A DNA stretch of 64,000 bases from CAWKKW01 sp963850345 (GTDB taxonomy: Bacteria; Acidobacteriota; Terriglobia; Terriglobales; Acidobacteriaceae), in NCBI GenBank assembly GCA_963850345.1, contig CAWKKW010000004.1, positions 248,001-312,000 on the forward strand, read 5' to 3'. Below, in pieces: positions 23,539-32,772 of this stretch. The stretch's first letter is position 1; the number at the start of each line of letters is the position of its first letter. Below the pieces are notes generated by a model that made no database searches, was not told the DNA's origin, and was given only the letters and a program-made list of their open reading frames with translations. The translations under genes and the position numbers were made by a program.

Positions 23539-26070
23539 ATGCCCCAGCAAGACCGCTACATCTGCATTCATGGCCACTTCTATCAGCCACCTCGGGAAAA
23601 TCCCTGGCTGGAAACGGTGGAGACGCAGGATTCCGCAGCCCCTTACCACGACTGGAATGAGCGGATCACGGCGGAATGCTACGCCACCAATGGCGCGTCG
23701 CGGATCGTGAATGAAAAGAACCAGATCATCCGGATTCTGAACAACTATGCACGCATCAGCTTCAACTTTGGGCCGACGCTCCTGTCGTGGCTGGAGGAGA
23801 ATGCGCCGCGTACTTACCGCATGATTCTGGATGCGGATCGCCGCAGCGAACAGCGATATAGCGGGCATGGTTCCGCCATGGCCCAGGTCTACAACCACAT
23901 CATCCTGCCGCTGGCCAACACGCGCGACCGCGTGACCCAGATCCGCTGGGGGATCGCCGATTTTGAGCATCGCTTTGGCCGCAAACCCGAAGGCATGTGG
24001 CTGCCCGAGACCGCAGTGGATACGGAATCGCTGGAGCTTCTGGCCGAGCACGGCATTCTCTACACCGTCCTCGCACCCAACCAGTGCGCCCGGGTTCGCT
24101 CGCTTTCTCACAGCTTCAGCAAGGGACCCGATGGGCATGTCTCGGAGGGTTCACCTGCGTGGACGCCAACTCCCAACGCGAGTGTCGACACTTCGCAGCC
24201 TTACCTGGTCCGGCTCAAGACAGGACGCAGCATCGCTGTTTATTTCTATGACGGCCCACGCTCGCGTGCCATTGCCTTCGAAGGCCTGCTCAATAGCGGC
24301 GATACCTTTGCAGCGCGCCTTTACGGCGGCTTTCGTGACGACCGCAGATCGGGCCAACTGGTGCACGTGGCGACAGACGGCGAAAGCTATGGCCACCACC
24401 ATCGCCACGGTGAGATGGCCCTCTCTTACGCGATGAAGCTGATTGAAAAAGAGGGCCACGCGAAGCTGACGAATTACGGCGAGTTCCTGGAGAAATTTCC
24501 GCCCACCTTCGAAGCGCAGATCGAGGAAGACACCTCCTGGAGCTGTGCTCATGGAGTGGAGCGCTGGCGTTCGGACTGCGGCTGCAACGGCGGGCGTGGC
24601 GGCTGGCAGCAGCGGTGGCGTGGCCCGTTACGTTCGGCGCTGGACTGGTTGCGCGATACGCTGGCCCCCCTGACCGAACAGGCAGGCGAGTGGCTGCTTC
24701 ACGACGTGTGGGAGGCGCGTGACGCCTACATCCAGGTCGTGCTCGACCGCAGCGGAGTGGATCGCTTCTTCGCCCAGCATGCCGCCCGGGACCTGAACGG
24801 CGACGAACGCGTGCGAGTGCTGAAGCTGATGGAGATGCAGCGTCACGCTCAACTCATGTACACCAGCTGCGGCTGGTTCTTCGACGAGATCTCCGGCATT
24901 GAGACGGTGCAGGTGATCGCCTACGCCTGTCGCGTGCTGCAACTCGCAGAGGAACTCTTTGGCACCGCACACCGGCTTGAAGCGCAGTTTGTTGAGTTGT
25001 TGCGCGCGGCTGAGAGCAACGTTCCTGAAGAGAAGAATGGCGCTGAAATTTACCTGCGCATCGCGCGCACTGGCAAAGTCAGCCTCGAACAGGTTGCCGC
25101 GCACTACGCCATCAGCTCCATCTTCGGTAGTTACCCGGAGAAGACTCCCGTCTTCTGCTACACCGTTCGCCGTCTCGATTACGAGATCCTGACCTCGGGG
25201 CGCGGTCGACTCGCCATCGGCAGGGCACGAATTCGTTCGCACATCGTGGAAGAATCCGAATCGGTCGCCTTCGCTGTTCTCCACTTCGGAGACCAGAACA
25301 TCACCGCCGCGGTTAAGACCTATTCCGAAGCGGAAGAGCCGCTGTATAGCAGCTTCACTGACAAGGCGAGGGCAGCCGTCACGCGCGCCGATTTTCCGGA
25401 GGTGATTCGGCTCTTCGATCGCTACTTCGGCGCAACAGCCTATTCGCTCACGTCTCTCTTCACCGACGAGCAGCGCCGCATTCTGCAGATCATTTTGAAC
25501 TCGACACTGCAGGAGGTTGAGACCAGCTTGTCCACAATCTATGAGGACCACGCGTCGTTGTTGCACTTCCTCAGCCAGACAAGCTTGCCCAAGCCACCCG
25601 CACTGACCCTGGCGGCCGGTTTCTCCATCAACGCCGGATTGCGGCGCGCGCTGGAACGAACTCCCATTGACGCGGTGCAGGTACGTGCATTGCTGGGGCT
25701 CGCGAAGGCCGATCAGATTGTGCTCGACAGCCACTTGCTGGGTTACATCGCCGATCAGCGCATGAAGCGCGCGATGGTCGAACTGAATCTCGGGCCAGAA
25801 AGCCCTGAGACTCTCGACGACGCCTTGACCATGGCAAAGACGCTGCGGCTACTGCCGTTCGAACTGAACCTCTGGCATGCGCAGAACATCTGGTACGACA
25901 CGCTGCGGCTCTATCGAAAGCGCCCGATGGGGTTGCACGATGAAGACGCCGTGCCGTGGATGGAAAAGTTCCACGATCTGGGCCGTTGCCTCTCGATCGC
26001 CGTAGATGAGCTGGTGGTCGAAGAAGAATCCACGCTGATAGCGGAAGCGACACCTGCGGCCAGTGTCTAA
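23539..26070 (+). CDS. Glycoside hydrolase family 57 protein with DUF3536
   Basis: This 843-residue protein matches GH57 alpha-glucan enzymes. The conserved N-terminal block CIHGHFYQPPRENPWLE (9-25) leads the barrel domain. The nucleophile region GMWLPETAVD puts Glu157 in place, and HVATDGESYGHHH puts the acid/base Asp280 in place. The C-terminal half (about 350-800) matches the DUF3536 extension often fused to GH57 in bacteria. It has no signal peptide, so it should act in the cytoplasm, probably on glycogen-like glucans. The start ATG at 23539 fits the conserved N-terminus. Exact specificity (amylase, branching or other) cannot be told from sequence. Confidence 0.9.
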   Translation: MPQQDRYICIHGHFYQPPRENPWLETVETQDSAAPYHDWNERITAECYATNGASRIVNEKNQIIRILNNYARISFNFGPTLLSWLEENAPRTYRMILDADRRSEQRYSGHGSAMAQVYNHIILPLANTRDRVTQIRWGIADFEHRFGRKPEGMWLPETAVDTESLELLAEHGILYTVLAPNQCARVRSLSHSFSKGPDGHVSEGSPAWTPTPNASVDTSQPYLVRLKTGRSIAVYFYDGPRSRAIAFEGLLNSGDTFAARLYGGFRDDRRSGQLVHVATDGESYGHHHRHGEMALSYAMKLIEKEGHAKLTNYGEFLEKFPPTFEAQIEEDTSWSCAHGVERWRSDCGCNGGRGGWQQRWRGPLRSALDWLRDTLAPLTEQAGEWLLHDVWEARDAYIQVVLDRSGVDRFFAQHAARDLNGDERVRVLKLMEMQRHAQLMYTSCGWFFDEISGIETVQVIAYACRVLQLAEELFGTAHRLEAQFVELLRAAESNVPEEKNGAEIYLRIARTGKVSLEQVAAHYAISSIFGSYPEKTPVFCYTVRRLDYEILTSGRGRLAIGRARIRSHIVEESESVAFAVLHFGDQNITAAVKTYSEAEEPLYSSFTDKARAAVTRADFPEVIRLFDRYFGATAYSLTSLFTDEQRRILQIILNSTLQEVETSLSTIYEDHASLLHFLSQTSLPKPPALTLAAGFSINAGLRRALERTPIDAVQVRALLGLAKADQIVLDSHLLGYIADQRMKRAMVELNLGPESPETLDDALTMAKTLRLLPFELNLWHAQNIWYDTLRLYRKRPMGLHDEDAVPWMEKFHDLGRCLSIAVDELVVEEESTLIAEATPAASV

Positions 26071-26142
26071 GCGGCATACTGCGCAGCCCCGGACGCACTA
26101 GTATGAAAGGTTCGCCGCGTTGGACGGCGCGAGGAGAAACAC

Positions 26143-27732
26143 GTGGCGTACGAGGACTTGAGGGATTGGATCAAGGCGCTCGATCGAGCCGGAGAGCTGA
26201 AGCATATCCGCGAGGAAGTGGACCCGGTGCTCGAGATCGCCGAGATTACCGACCGCGCGTCCAAGGCGGGCCGCAAGGGGGGCGCCAAAGGCTATCAGCC
26301 CGGGGGACCGGCGCTGCTGTTTGAGAACGTGAAGGGCTATCCCGGCACGCGCGTGCTGATGAACCAGTTTGGCAGCGAACGCCGGATGAGGCTTGCACTC
26401 GAAGTGGATTCGCTCGAAGACATCGCAGCCCGTATTCGCGGGTTCATGGAACTCAAGGCGCCGGAAGGTTTTCTGGATCGGCTCAAGATGCTCCCCATGC
26501 TGGCCGAGGTTGGCAAGCTCTTTCCTCGTACGATCGCCGCCAAAGACGCGTCGTGCAAGGAAGTCATTTTGAAAGAAAACTTCAGCGTGCTCAACTTCCC
26601 CGTGCTGCAGTGCTGGCCGATGGACGGCGGACGTTTCATCACTCTGCCTTGCGTGATCACGCGCGATCCAAAGACCGGCAAACGCAACGTGGGCATGTAT
26701 CGCATGCAGGTCTACGACGGCCAGACAACCGGCATGCATTGGCAGAGACAGAAAGTTGCGGCCGAACATCTGCGCGACCGCGTGCGGCAGGCGGCGGAGA
26801 GAGATTCGGCGGGAGATGCGGCGGCATCCCGCGTGCATGCCATGGCCTCAACCGCCGGCGGCACAACTCACATGGCGCTCGGCAACTTGAAGGACGATCG
26901 CCTGGAAGTGGCCGTCGCCATCGGCACCGATCCTGCGACCACCTTTGCTGCCATTGTTCCGGCGCCGCCCGAGGTAGAAGAATTCTTGATCGCCGGATTT
27001 CTGCGGCAGGAGCCGGTCGAACTGGTCAAGGCCGAGACAGTGGACCTCGAAGTTCCCGCGCATGCCGAGATCATTCTCGAAGGCTATGTGAAACTCGACG
27101 AGCTGCGCCGCGAAGGGCCCTTCGGCGACCACACCGGCTACTACACCATGGAAGACGAGTATCCGGTCTTTCACATCACTTGCATCACCCATCGCAAGGA
27201 CCCGGTCTACTCCGCCACGATTGTCGGCAAACCACCCATGGAAGATGCGTGGATGGGGAAGGCAGTGGAACGGATCTTCCTGCCGCTCATGCGTCTTACC
27301 GTGCCCGAGATCGTCGACATCAACCTGCCGGTCGAGGGCGTGTTTCACAACCTCATGATCGTCTCCATCCGCAAGAGCTATGCCGGGCAGGCTCGCAAGG
27401 TGATGAATGGCATCTGGTCCCTGGGACAAGCCATGTTCACCAAGTGCGTGATCGTGGTCGATGAAGACTGTGACGTGCAGGATCTAGGAGAAGTGACGTT
27501 GCGGGTGACCAACAACATCGACCCGGAGCGCGACATTCAATTCACGCTTGGACCGATCGACTCGCTCGATCACTCGTCGCGGCTGCCAAACTTTGGCAGC
27601 AAGATGGGAATTGACGCTACGCGCAAGTGGGCGGCCGAGGGGTTCACCCGCGAATGGCCGCCAATGATTGAGATGGATAAGGCTACCAAAGCCCGCGTCG
27701 ATGCGATGTGGAAGAAGCTGGGGATCGACTAA
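26143..27732 (+). CDS. UbiD-family decarboxylase
   Basis: UbiD-type enzymes use prenylated FMN for reversible (de)carboxylation of aromatic or unsaturated acids; several act in quinone biosynthesis. The 529-residue product starts with GTG at 26143, with GGAGA six bases before it. The family blocks YEDLRDWIKALDRAGELKHI (N-terminus), GMYRMQVYDGQTTGMHWQ (about 185-202), PPEVEEFLIAGFLRQEP and REGPFGDHTGYY (about 326-337) are all present, the last holding conserved Glu and metal-site residues. No UbiX (prenyltransferase) gene is in the window. A menaquinone pathway role is plausible because this organism has a quinol-oxidising ACIII, but that is inference. Confidence 0.88.
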   Translation: MAYEDLRDWIKALDRAGELKHIREEVDPVLEIAEITDRASKAGRKGGAKGYQPGGPALLFENVKGYPGTRVLMNQFGSERRMRLALEVDSLEDIAARIRGFMELKAPEGFLDRLKMLPMLAEVGKLFPRTIAAKDASCKEVILKENFSVLNFPVLQCWPMDGGRFITLPCVITRDPKTGKRNVGMYRMQVYDGQTTGMHWQRQKVAAEHLRDRVRQAAERDSAGDAAASRVHAMASTAGGTTHMALGNLKDDRLEVAVAIGTDPATTFAAIVPAPPEVEEFLIAGFLRQEPVELVKAETVDLEVPAHAEIILEGYVKLDELRREGPFGDHTGYYTMEDEYPVFHITCITHRKDPVYSATIVGKPPMEDAWMGKAVERIFLPLMRLTVPEIVDINLPVEGVFHNLMIVSIRKSYAGQARKVMNGIWSLGQAMFTKCVIVVDEDCDVQDLGEVTLRVTNNIDPERDIQFTLGPIDSLDHSSRLPNFGSKMGIDATRKWAAEGFTREWPPMIEMDKATKARVDAMWKKLGID

Positions 27733-27765
27733 AGGCTAGGCGGAGTGGAGCGCTGGCCCGGCCGT

Positions 27766-28407
27766 TCAGGGCTGATGCTGGTTGGCGCGAATGCAGGAGG
27801 TGTACGCCTGCAGGAATTGGTCGCGCATGCGGTTGTACTCTTCCACCGTCTCGAACTTGCCGCCCTTCGGGCTTTGATTGAACAGATAAATCGTGAGGGC
27901 CACGTGCGGGGCGTCATCAAAGAGCAGGTATAAGCCCAGCACTCCGCCCTCGAGCATGTTGCGGTCGACCCCTTGAATCTCCAGACCGTGCAGGGGCGAC
28001 GGCAGCGACGTGCTGGGCGCATTGCCGACTGTCATCTGCTGCAGGTTGTCCAGCAGCGCCTGCTTGAGTTGAGGATAGTTGGAGGCCGGCAGGAGTTCGA
28101 CTTTCACGTTGGCATAGAAATCTGTATTCGCGTAGGCGAACATCACTCGCTCGCCGCCCAGCAGATCGATGCGCCTGGGGCCATCCGCAGTGTCGACGCT
28201 GCGCCCAGTCACGCTGGGAGGAAGCGGGTCTACCTGCACCACCTTCATGCCGTCAGAGAATTTGCAGCTCGTGTAAGGGTCGAGAACTGAGGGACTCGAG
28301 ACCGGCGAGGTCGCGCCCAGTTGAGCCGGGGAACGCGCAAGCTGCTGTGCCCGAACCGTCGAACTCGCGAGTAGAGTCACAAGGAGAAGTGCGCGACAGC
28401 CTGACAT
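27766..28407 (-). CDS. Secreted protein of unknown function
   Basis: Start at ATG 28407 (an in-frame ATG at 28419 is the alternative) gives about 213 residues with a signal peptide (MSGCRALLLVTLLASSTVRAQQ). The mature protein has two Cys (TSCKFSDG and YTSCIRAN), suggesting a disulfide linking its ends. The region VMFAYANTDFYANVKVELLP is strand-like and the C-terminal part is helical (YNRMRDQFLQAYTSC). I recognise no family. The gene is convergent with the ubiD-type gene and divergent from nuoI. Confidence 0.65.
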   Translation of the reverse strand: MSGCRALLLVTLLASSTVRAQQLARSPAQLGATSPVSSPSVLDPYTSCKFSDGMKVVQVDPLPPSVTGRSVDTADGPRRIDLLGGERVMFAYANTDFYANVKVELLPASNYPQLKQALLDNLQQMTVGNAPSTSLPSPLHGLEIQGVDRNMLEGGVLGLYLLFDDAPHVALTIYLFNQSPKGGKFETVEEYNRMRDQFLQAYTSCIRANQHQP

Positions 28408-28591
28408 GGGCGATAGCATAGCTGGGCGACGGCAATTCCTATAGCGATTTCTGTTGTTCGGCTAGCCGTGAGTACCTGAGCGGAGTTGGCCTACCGGAGT
28501 GCAGGCCTGATTTCGTCCGGCGTTTTTGTAACCGCGAAACCCGGATGGCGGCCGCTCCGCCGATCAGCTGCCGGCGTCGTATACTTGCATC

Positions 28592-29086
28592 ATGTCGATT
28601 GTGCGCAACATCACCGGCATCGCCAAGGGTATGAGCATTACCTTTCGCGAGATGCTGCAGCCCACCGAGGTCGAGAATTACCCCGACGGTCCCGGACCCA
28701 CACGAGGAGCCGTGCTGCAGGAGCGCTTTCGAGGCGCCCATGTGCTGCAGCGCGATGAAAATGGCCTGGAGAAATGCGTCGCCTGCTTCCTCTGCGCGGC
28801 TGCCTGCCCCTCCAATTGCATTTACATCGAGGCGGACGAGAACACCGCCGAAAACCGCATCTCGAGCTCGGAACGCTACGCCAAGGTCTACAACATCGAT
28901 TACAACCGCTGCATCTTTTGCGGCTACTGTGTCGAGGCCTGCCCCACCGATGCCATCACTCACGGGCACGGATTTGAACTCGCCTCACTGAACGCGACCA
29001 GCCTGATCATGCGCAAGGAAGACATGCTGGTGCCGAACGTCGGCATGGCCGGCGAACTGGGCGCCCATTCCGATTCGGTGAAGTAG
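28592..29086 (+). CDS. nuoI: NADH-quinone oxidoreductase subunit I-like 2[4Fe-4S] protein
   Basis: NuoI carries the two 4Fe-4S clusters (N6a and N6b) of respiratory complex I. The 164-residue protein has both ferredoxin motifs: CVACFLCAAACP (Cys62, 65, 68, 72) and CIFCGYCVEACP (Cys107, 110, 113, 117). The flanking MSITFREMLQPTEVENYP and SERYAKVYNIDYNRC are family-typical and distinguish it from ordinary ferredoxins. No other nuo gene lies in the window, so this is a stand-alone copy. It could supply the main complex I, replace a missing operon copy, or serve another oxidoreductase. It lies divergent from an unknown secreted protein gene. Confidence 0.88.
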   Translation: MSIVRNITGIAKGMSITFREMLQPTEVENYPDGPGPTRGAVLQERFRGAHVLQRDENGLEKCVACFLCAAACPSNCIYIEADENTAENRISSSERYAKVYNIDYNRCIFCGYCVEACPTDAITHGHGFELASLNATSLIMRKEDMLVPNVGMAGELGAHSDSVK

Positions 29087-29252
29087 GGAACGGCTCTCCC
29101 TTCCAGCCCTGAACGAGTGAGCTTCCGATCGATCGGGGAGCTTGGATAGGCTTACTGCAGCTCCAACTTTATAACCCAAATGTTATTGAATGCCGCGGAT
29201 GCGAGCCCCGGAACTCCTAGCGCACCGCTTGGATGCTTGGTATGCTCGTTGG

Positions 29253-29612
29253 GTGACTTCGGAAAAACCATCCATTCTTCACATCAGTAGCCGCGACTCG
29301 ATCCAGCAGTTGCGCGATCAGATTTTCCGGCTTCACGGGTTTGAGGTGTCCTCGACGATCTCCGCCCAGGAGGCGCTCGACCTTTTCCGGAGGCAGCAGT
29401 TCTCGCTGGTGCTGATCGATGTAGAAGGGGAAGGCCGCGTCAAGCAAGCGGAAGATCTGTGCGGACAAATACGGGGAAAAGATCCCGAGCAGAAGGTCGC
29501 CTTCCTCTGCAATTATCGAGTCGCCATCGACACCGATTGCCCCGACGAAGTTATTCGTGCGGAGTTCAATCCGGAAGCACTTGTTCGCGGCGTGCAGCAG
29601 ATGATTCAGTAA
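29253..29612 (+). CDS. Degenerate response-regulator receiver domain, stand-alone
   Basis: GTG at 29253 gives 119 residues with a receiver-like pattern: KPSILHISSRDSIQQLRDQIF, then GFEVSSTISAQEALDLFRRQQF, and SLVLIDVEGEG with Asp56 where the phosphoacceptor would sit. The acidic pair usually found near residues 12-14 is replaced by Ser-Ser-Arg, and the conserved Lys near the end is missing (FNPEAL). It therefore probably does not follow the normal phosphorylation switch. There is no output domain and no histidine kinase nearby. The frame is open to 29190, but that part is not conserved. Confidence 0.65.
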   Translation: MTSEKPSILHISSRDSIQQLRDQIFRLHGFEVSSTISAQEALDLFRRQQFSLVLIDVEGEGRVKQAEDLCGQIRGKDPEQKVAFLCNYRVAIDTDCPDEVIRAEFNPEALVRGVQQMIQ

Positions 29613-29703
29613 ACGCTCCACAAGTTTCCTCGCCAAACGCTCTCGGTTCCTCAGCACCTTCCCTTCCAAAAGCACTGCTGTTCTTCCGCGCGAGCCTGAT
29701 GTT

Positions 29704-29756
29704 CCGCACGCCCTTGTGCGGGGCAAGCGAGGACGAGTTGATGGCGTGTCCTCGCT
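29704..29756. terminator. Two hairpins between convergent genes, possible terminator region
   Basis: Between the receiver-domain gene and the GH3 gene, two inverted repeats occur in a row: CCGCAC-GCCCTT-GTGCGG (29704-29721) and AGCGAGGAC with GTCCTCGCT (29726-29734 and 29748-29756, loop of 13 bases). Neither is followed by a T-run, so if they act in termination they are not classical intrinsic terminators. Confidence 0.35.
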
Positions 29757-29790
29757 CGCGACTGCGGACGTTCTGTCCTGCCTTCCCCGA

Positions 29791-32421
29791 TTACTCGGGG
29801 AGCTTGGACTCCCCGGTGATCGTCAGAGGCGCTTCCACTACGCTTGCGTCGGTCCTCGGCTGCCCGCCGCCCACGGCGATCGTATACGTCCCGGCAGGAA
29901 CCATGCGATCGCCATTTTCGCCGACCATGCTCAGGTCACGGGGGTTGAGGGTGAAGCGCACATGCTGGCTGCCCCCAGCAGGCACATGAACTCGTGTGAA
30001 CCCGCGCAACGCGACATTCGCCGCGCCCGGCACCTTAGGGAAGGTGAAATACAACTGCACCACTTCATCGCCGGAGCGATTGTTGGTGTTGCGTACATCG
30101 GCGTCGACCGTAAGCGGCTGCCCTGCCTCCAGAGTGGCGTTTGAGAGCTTCAGGTTTTCGTACTTGAATGTGGAGTAGCTCAACCCGTAGCCAAACGGAT
30201 ACAACGGCTTTTGATCCAAGTAGCGGTAGGTACGATTCTTCATCGAGTATTCGACGAAGGGCGGCAGCTGATCCACCCCGGTGTAGAACGTGACCGGCAG
30301 GCGTCCTGAAGGATTGTTGGCGCCCGCAAGCGTATCGGCAATGGCTGTGCCGCCTTCCTCGCCCGCATACCAGGCCTGCACAATCGCGTTGGCGTGCTCG
30401 CTGGCCCAGTTCACGCCCAGCGCACTGCCGCTGTAGAGCACAACCACGAGTGGCTTGCCGGTGGCCTTCACTGCCTCAAGCAGCGCCTCTTCCTGCTGCG
30501 GAAGATCGAGGCTGGTACGATCGCCGCCCTTGAACCCGGGCAGCTCCACCGGCATCTCTTCGCCTTCGAGTGAAGAGGTGATGCCGACGACCGCGACCAC
30601 CACATCAGCGTTCTTCGCAGCGTCCACTGCCTCCTGCAGCGGGTTCTGCTTTTCGTCGGACCAGATGAGCCGGGCGACAGCGCTACCGCGGTTCTGGAAG
30701 TATTCCACTTTGATGGGGTAGGGATGACCCTTCTCCAACTCCACGCTTGCGGTCTTGGTGCTGGCGCCCTTCTTGTTCCAATCCTCTACCAGCAACTTGC
30801 CGTCGAACCACACCCGAAAGCCATCGTCTCCTTTGAAGCCGAGCTGATATTTACCTGATTCTTTGAGTGTAAGAAATCCGGTCCATCGCGCGGAGAACTC
30901 TTGAGCGCCGACCTCTGCCACCGGTGTATCTTCATCCGAGTCGTAGTTGATGCTGGGCTCCACGCGCGTCACCGCCGCTGTGCCCGCCAGTTCCATTCCC
31001 TTGAAGTACTCGGCCTTGAGCCCCGGCTTGCCCTCCGGCGTGGTCAGCAGATTCGCTGGAACTAGAATCGCCTCCCGCAAAAATGAGGTCCCCGGAGAAA
31101 AGGTCACCGTACCTGTTCCAAATTGCTCCCGCAGCCCATCGAGGGCGCTCACTGCGCGCGAAGGCGTTCCACTGTAATTGCCCGCCAGCACGCGCACCTG
31201 GTCCGCCAGCGGCCCCACGACCAGAATATTTTTATGCGTGCGCTTCAATGGGAGAATGCCATCGTTCTTCAGCAGCACCAGGGACTCGTTCGCCGCCCGT
31301 CGCGCCAGTTGCCGGTGTTCGTCGGTATCGTTCGCCGAGATAGGAATCTGCGCGTACTTCACGCTCGCCGGCGGGTCGAACATGCCCAGCGCAAAACGCG
31401 CGCGGAACAGGCGCTTCACCGAGGTATCCAGATCCTTCTCGGGCAGCAGACCCGACTTCACTGCGTCGATGTAGCGCTGCGGCTCCGGCATGAATGTGCA
31501 GTCCAGATCGACGCCGCGATTCATCGAAACGGCGGCTGCTTCCGCGACTGTCTTCACGAAATGATGACCATTGGCGATGTCGGCAATTGCGTCACAGTCC
31601 GAGACCACATAGCCGTGAAAACCCCATTTACCGCGAAGTTGATCCTCAAGCAGAAATTCGTTCGCGCAGCCTGGCTGGCCATTCACGCTGTTGTAGACGC
31701 ACATGGCGGACCCGGCCTTGCCTTCCGTAATTGCGGCACGAAAAGCCGGCAGATACGTGTCTTCCTCATCGTGCTTTGAGATCTTGACGTCGAAGCCATG
31801 CCGCAGAGGCTCCGGGCCGCTGTGGACTGCGTAGTGCTTTGGTGTGGCAACGGCGAGCATGTACTTCGGGTCATCGCCCTGCAGGCCTTTGACGAATGCG
31901 ACGCCCATTCGGCCTGTGAGATACGGATCTTCGCCGTAGGTCTCCTGCCCGCGACCCCAGCGAGGGTCGCGAAAAATATTCAAGTTCGGCGACCAGAAGG
32001 TGAGCCCTTGATAGATACCGAAATGGCCTTGCCTTACGGCGTCGTTGTGCTTGGCGCGGCCTTCGATCCCGATGACGGCAGCCATGTCGTGAACCAGTGG
32101 CGTGTCAAACGTGGCGGCGAGCCCGATGGGTTCGGGGAAGACCGTGGCGATGCCGTTGCGCGCTACGCCATGCAACGCCTCACTCCACCAGTCATATTCG
32201 GGAACCTGCAGCCGCGGAATGGCCGCAGCATGGTTCACCACCTGCGAAGCCTTCTCCTCAAGCGTCATGCGCCCCACGAGATCGTCCACTCTCTGGTCAA
32301 TGGGAAGCTTCGGATTCAGATACGGAGCGGGTGACTGAGAATGCGCAAGGATGACGGATGCAATCAGAAATACGAAGGCTGCAGCGGTGGCACGTCTGGC
32401 GGGTCTGGTTACGGTGTTCAT
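29791..32421 (-). CDS. Secreted GH3 glycosidase with PA14 insert
   Basis: This is a beta-glucosidase or beta-xylosidase-type family 3 glycoside hydrolase. ATG 32421 with GAGGAG four bases upstream gives 876 residues. A signal peptide (to about residue 28) leads to the catalytic barrel with WSPNLNIFRDPRWGRGQETYGEDP (145-167, split here by function) and nucleophile Asp275 in VVSDCDAI. A PA14 domain interrupts the second domain (about 455-590: GLKAEYFKG, YQLGFKGDDGFRVWFDG), as in known PA14-bearing GH3 enzymes where it shapes substrate access. A fibronectin III-like domain ends the protein (about 800-870, VPAGGSQHVRFTLNPRDLS). It would act in the periplasm or outside the cell on oligosaccharides. 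Confidence 0.93.
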   Translation of the reverse strand: MNTVTRPARRATAAAFVFLIASVILAHSQSPAPYLNPKLPIDQRVDDLVGRMTLEEKASQVVNHAAAIPRLQVPEYDWWSEALHGVARNGIATVFPEPIGLAATFDTPLVHDMAAVIGIEGRAKHNDAVRQGHFGIYQGLTFWSPNLNIFRDPRWGRGQETYGEDPYLTGRMGVAFVKGLQGDDPKYMLAVATPKHYAVHSGPEPLRHGFDVKISKHDEEDTYLPAFRAAITEGKAGSAMCVYNSVNGQPGCANEFLLEDQLRGKWGFHGYVVSDCDAIADIANGHHFVKTVAEAAAVSMNRGVDLDCTFMPEPQRYIDAVKSGLLPEKDLDTSVKRLFRARFALGMFDPPASVKYAQIPISANDTDEHRQLARRAANESLVLLKNDGILPLKRTHKNILVVGPLADQVRVLAGNYSGTPSRAVSALDGLREQFGTGTVTFSPGTSFLREAILVPANLLTTPEGKPGLKAEYFKGMELAGTAAVTRVEPSINYDSDEDTPVAEVGAQEFSARWTGFLTLKESGKYQLGFKGDDGFRVWFDGKLLVEDWNKKGASTKTASVELEKGHPYPIKVEYFQNRGSAVARLIWSDEKQNPLQEAVDAAKNADVVVAVVGITSSLEGEEMPVELPGFKGGDRTSLDLPQQEEALLEAVKATGKPLVVVLYSGSALGVNWASEHANAIVQAWYAGEEGGTAIADTLAGANNPSGRLPVTFYTGVDQLPPFVEYSMKNRTYRYLDQKPLYPFGYGLSYSTFKYENLKLSNATLEAGQPLTVDADVRNTNNRSGDEVVQLYFTFPKVPGAANVALRGFTRVHVPAGGSQHVRFTLNPRDLSMVGENGDRMVPAGTYTIAVGGGQPRTDASVVEAPLTITGESKLPE

Positions 32422-32772
32422 GAATCTCCTCAAAGCAAGCGGACCCATCATAGGGGATGAAATGGACAGTGGTCGAGTCGAATCTGGCAGGAATTTTCAG
32501 CGCCGGGCCCTTTACTAAACCGTTTTTCCACGAAACTGCTGTCTTGGTGAATACTGCCCGGACGCGGCCATGACGAGAGGGGCTCGCGACGCGACGAACC
32601 CACACGCCGACCCGGACGCCGAACCCCGTACCAATCAAGCACGAGGGCTGCTGGTCACGCGTTGCGGATCATTGACTCTTCACGGCCCTTCGTCACAAAG
32701 CCGGAGACTGTCAGGTTTCGGCATGCGTTGGGGGGTTAGACTCCCACATATCGATTGGCAAGGGAAGGCAGC
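32422..32772. other. Divergent intergenic region, GH3 / beta-propeller genes
   Basis: This 351-base interval lies between two divergent genes. It contains the GH3 ribosome site (CTCCTC on the plus strand at 32426-32431). AAACCGTTT at 32517-32525 resembles the half-symmetric core of LacI-type operators and lies about 95 bases before the GH3 start, but the symmetry is imperfect. I see no coding frame and no further clear elements. Confidence 0.35.

Noticed and set aside
22930..24138. A 402-codon minus-strand open frame
   Set aside because: It runs opposite to the PagL-like and GH57 genes, both supported by motifs, and shows no motif of its own.
29133..29813. The 13-mer CGGGGAGCTTGGA occurring near 29136 and again near 29797
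   Set aside because: In a 64-kb GC-rich window many 13-base repeats are expected by chance, and neither copy has a repeat structure around it.
30453..31177. Short Ser/Thr-rich plus-strand frames opposite the GH3 gene
   Set aside because: They are antisense shadows within a well-supported glycosidase.
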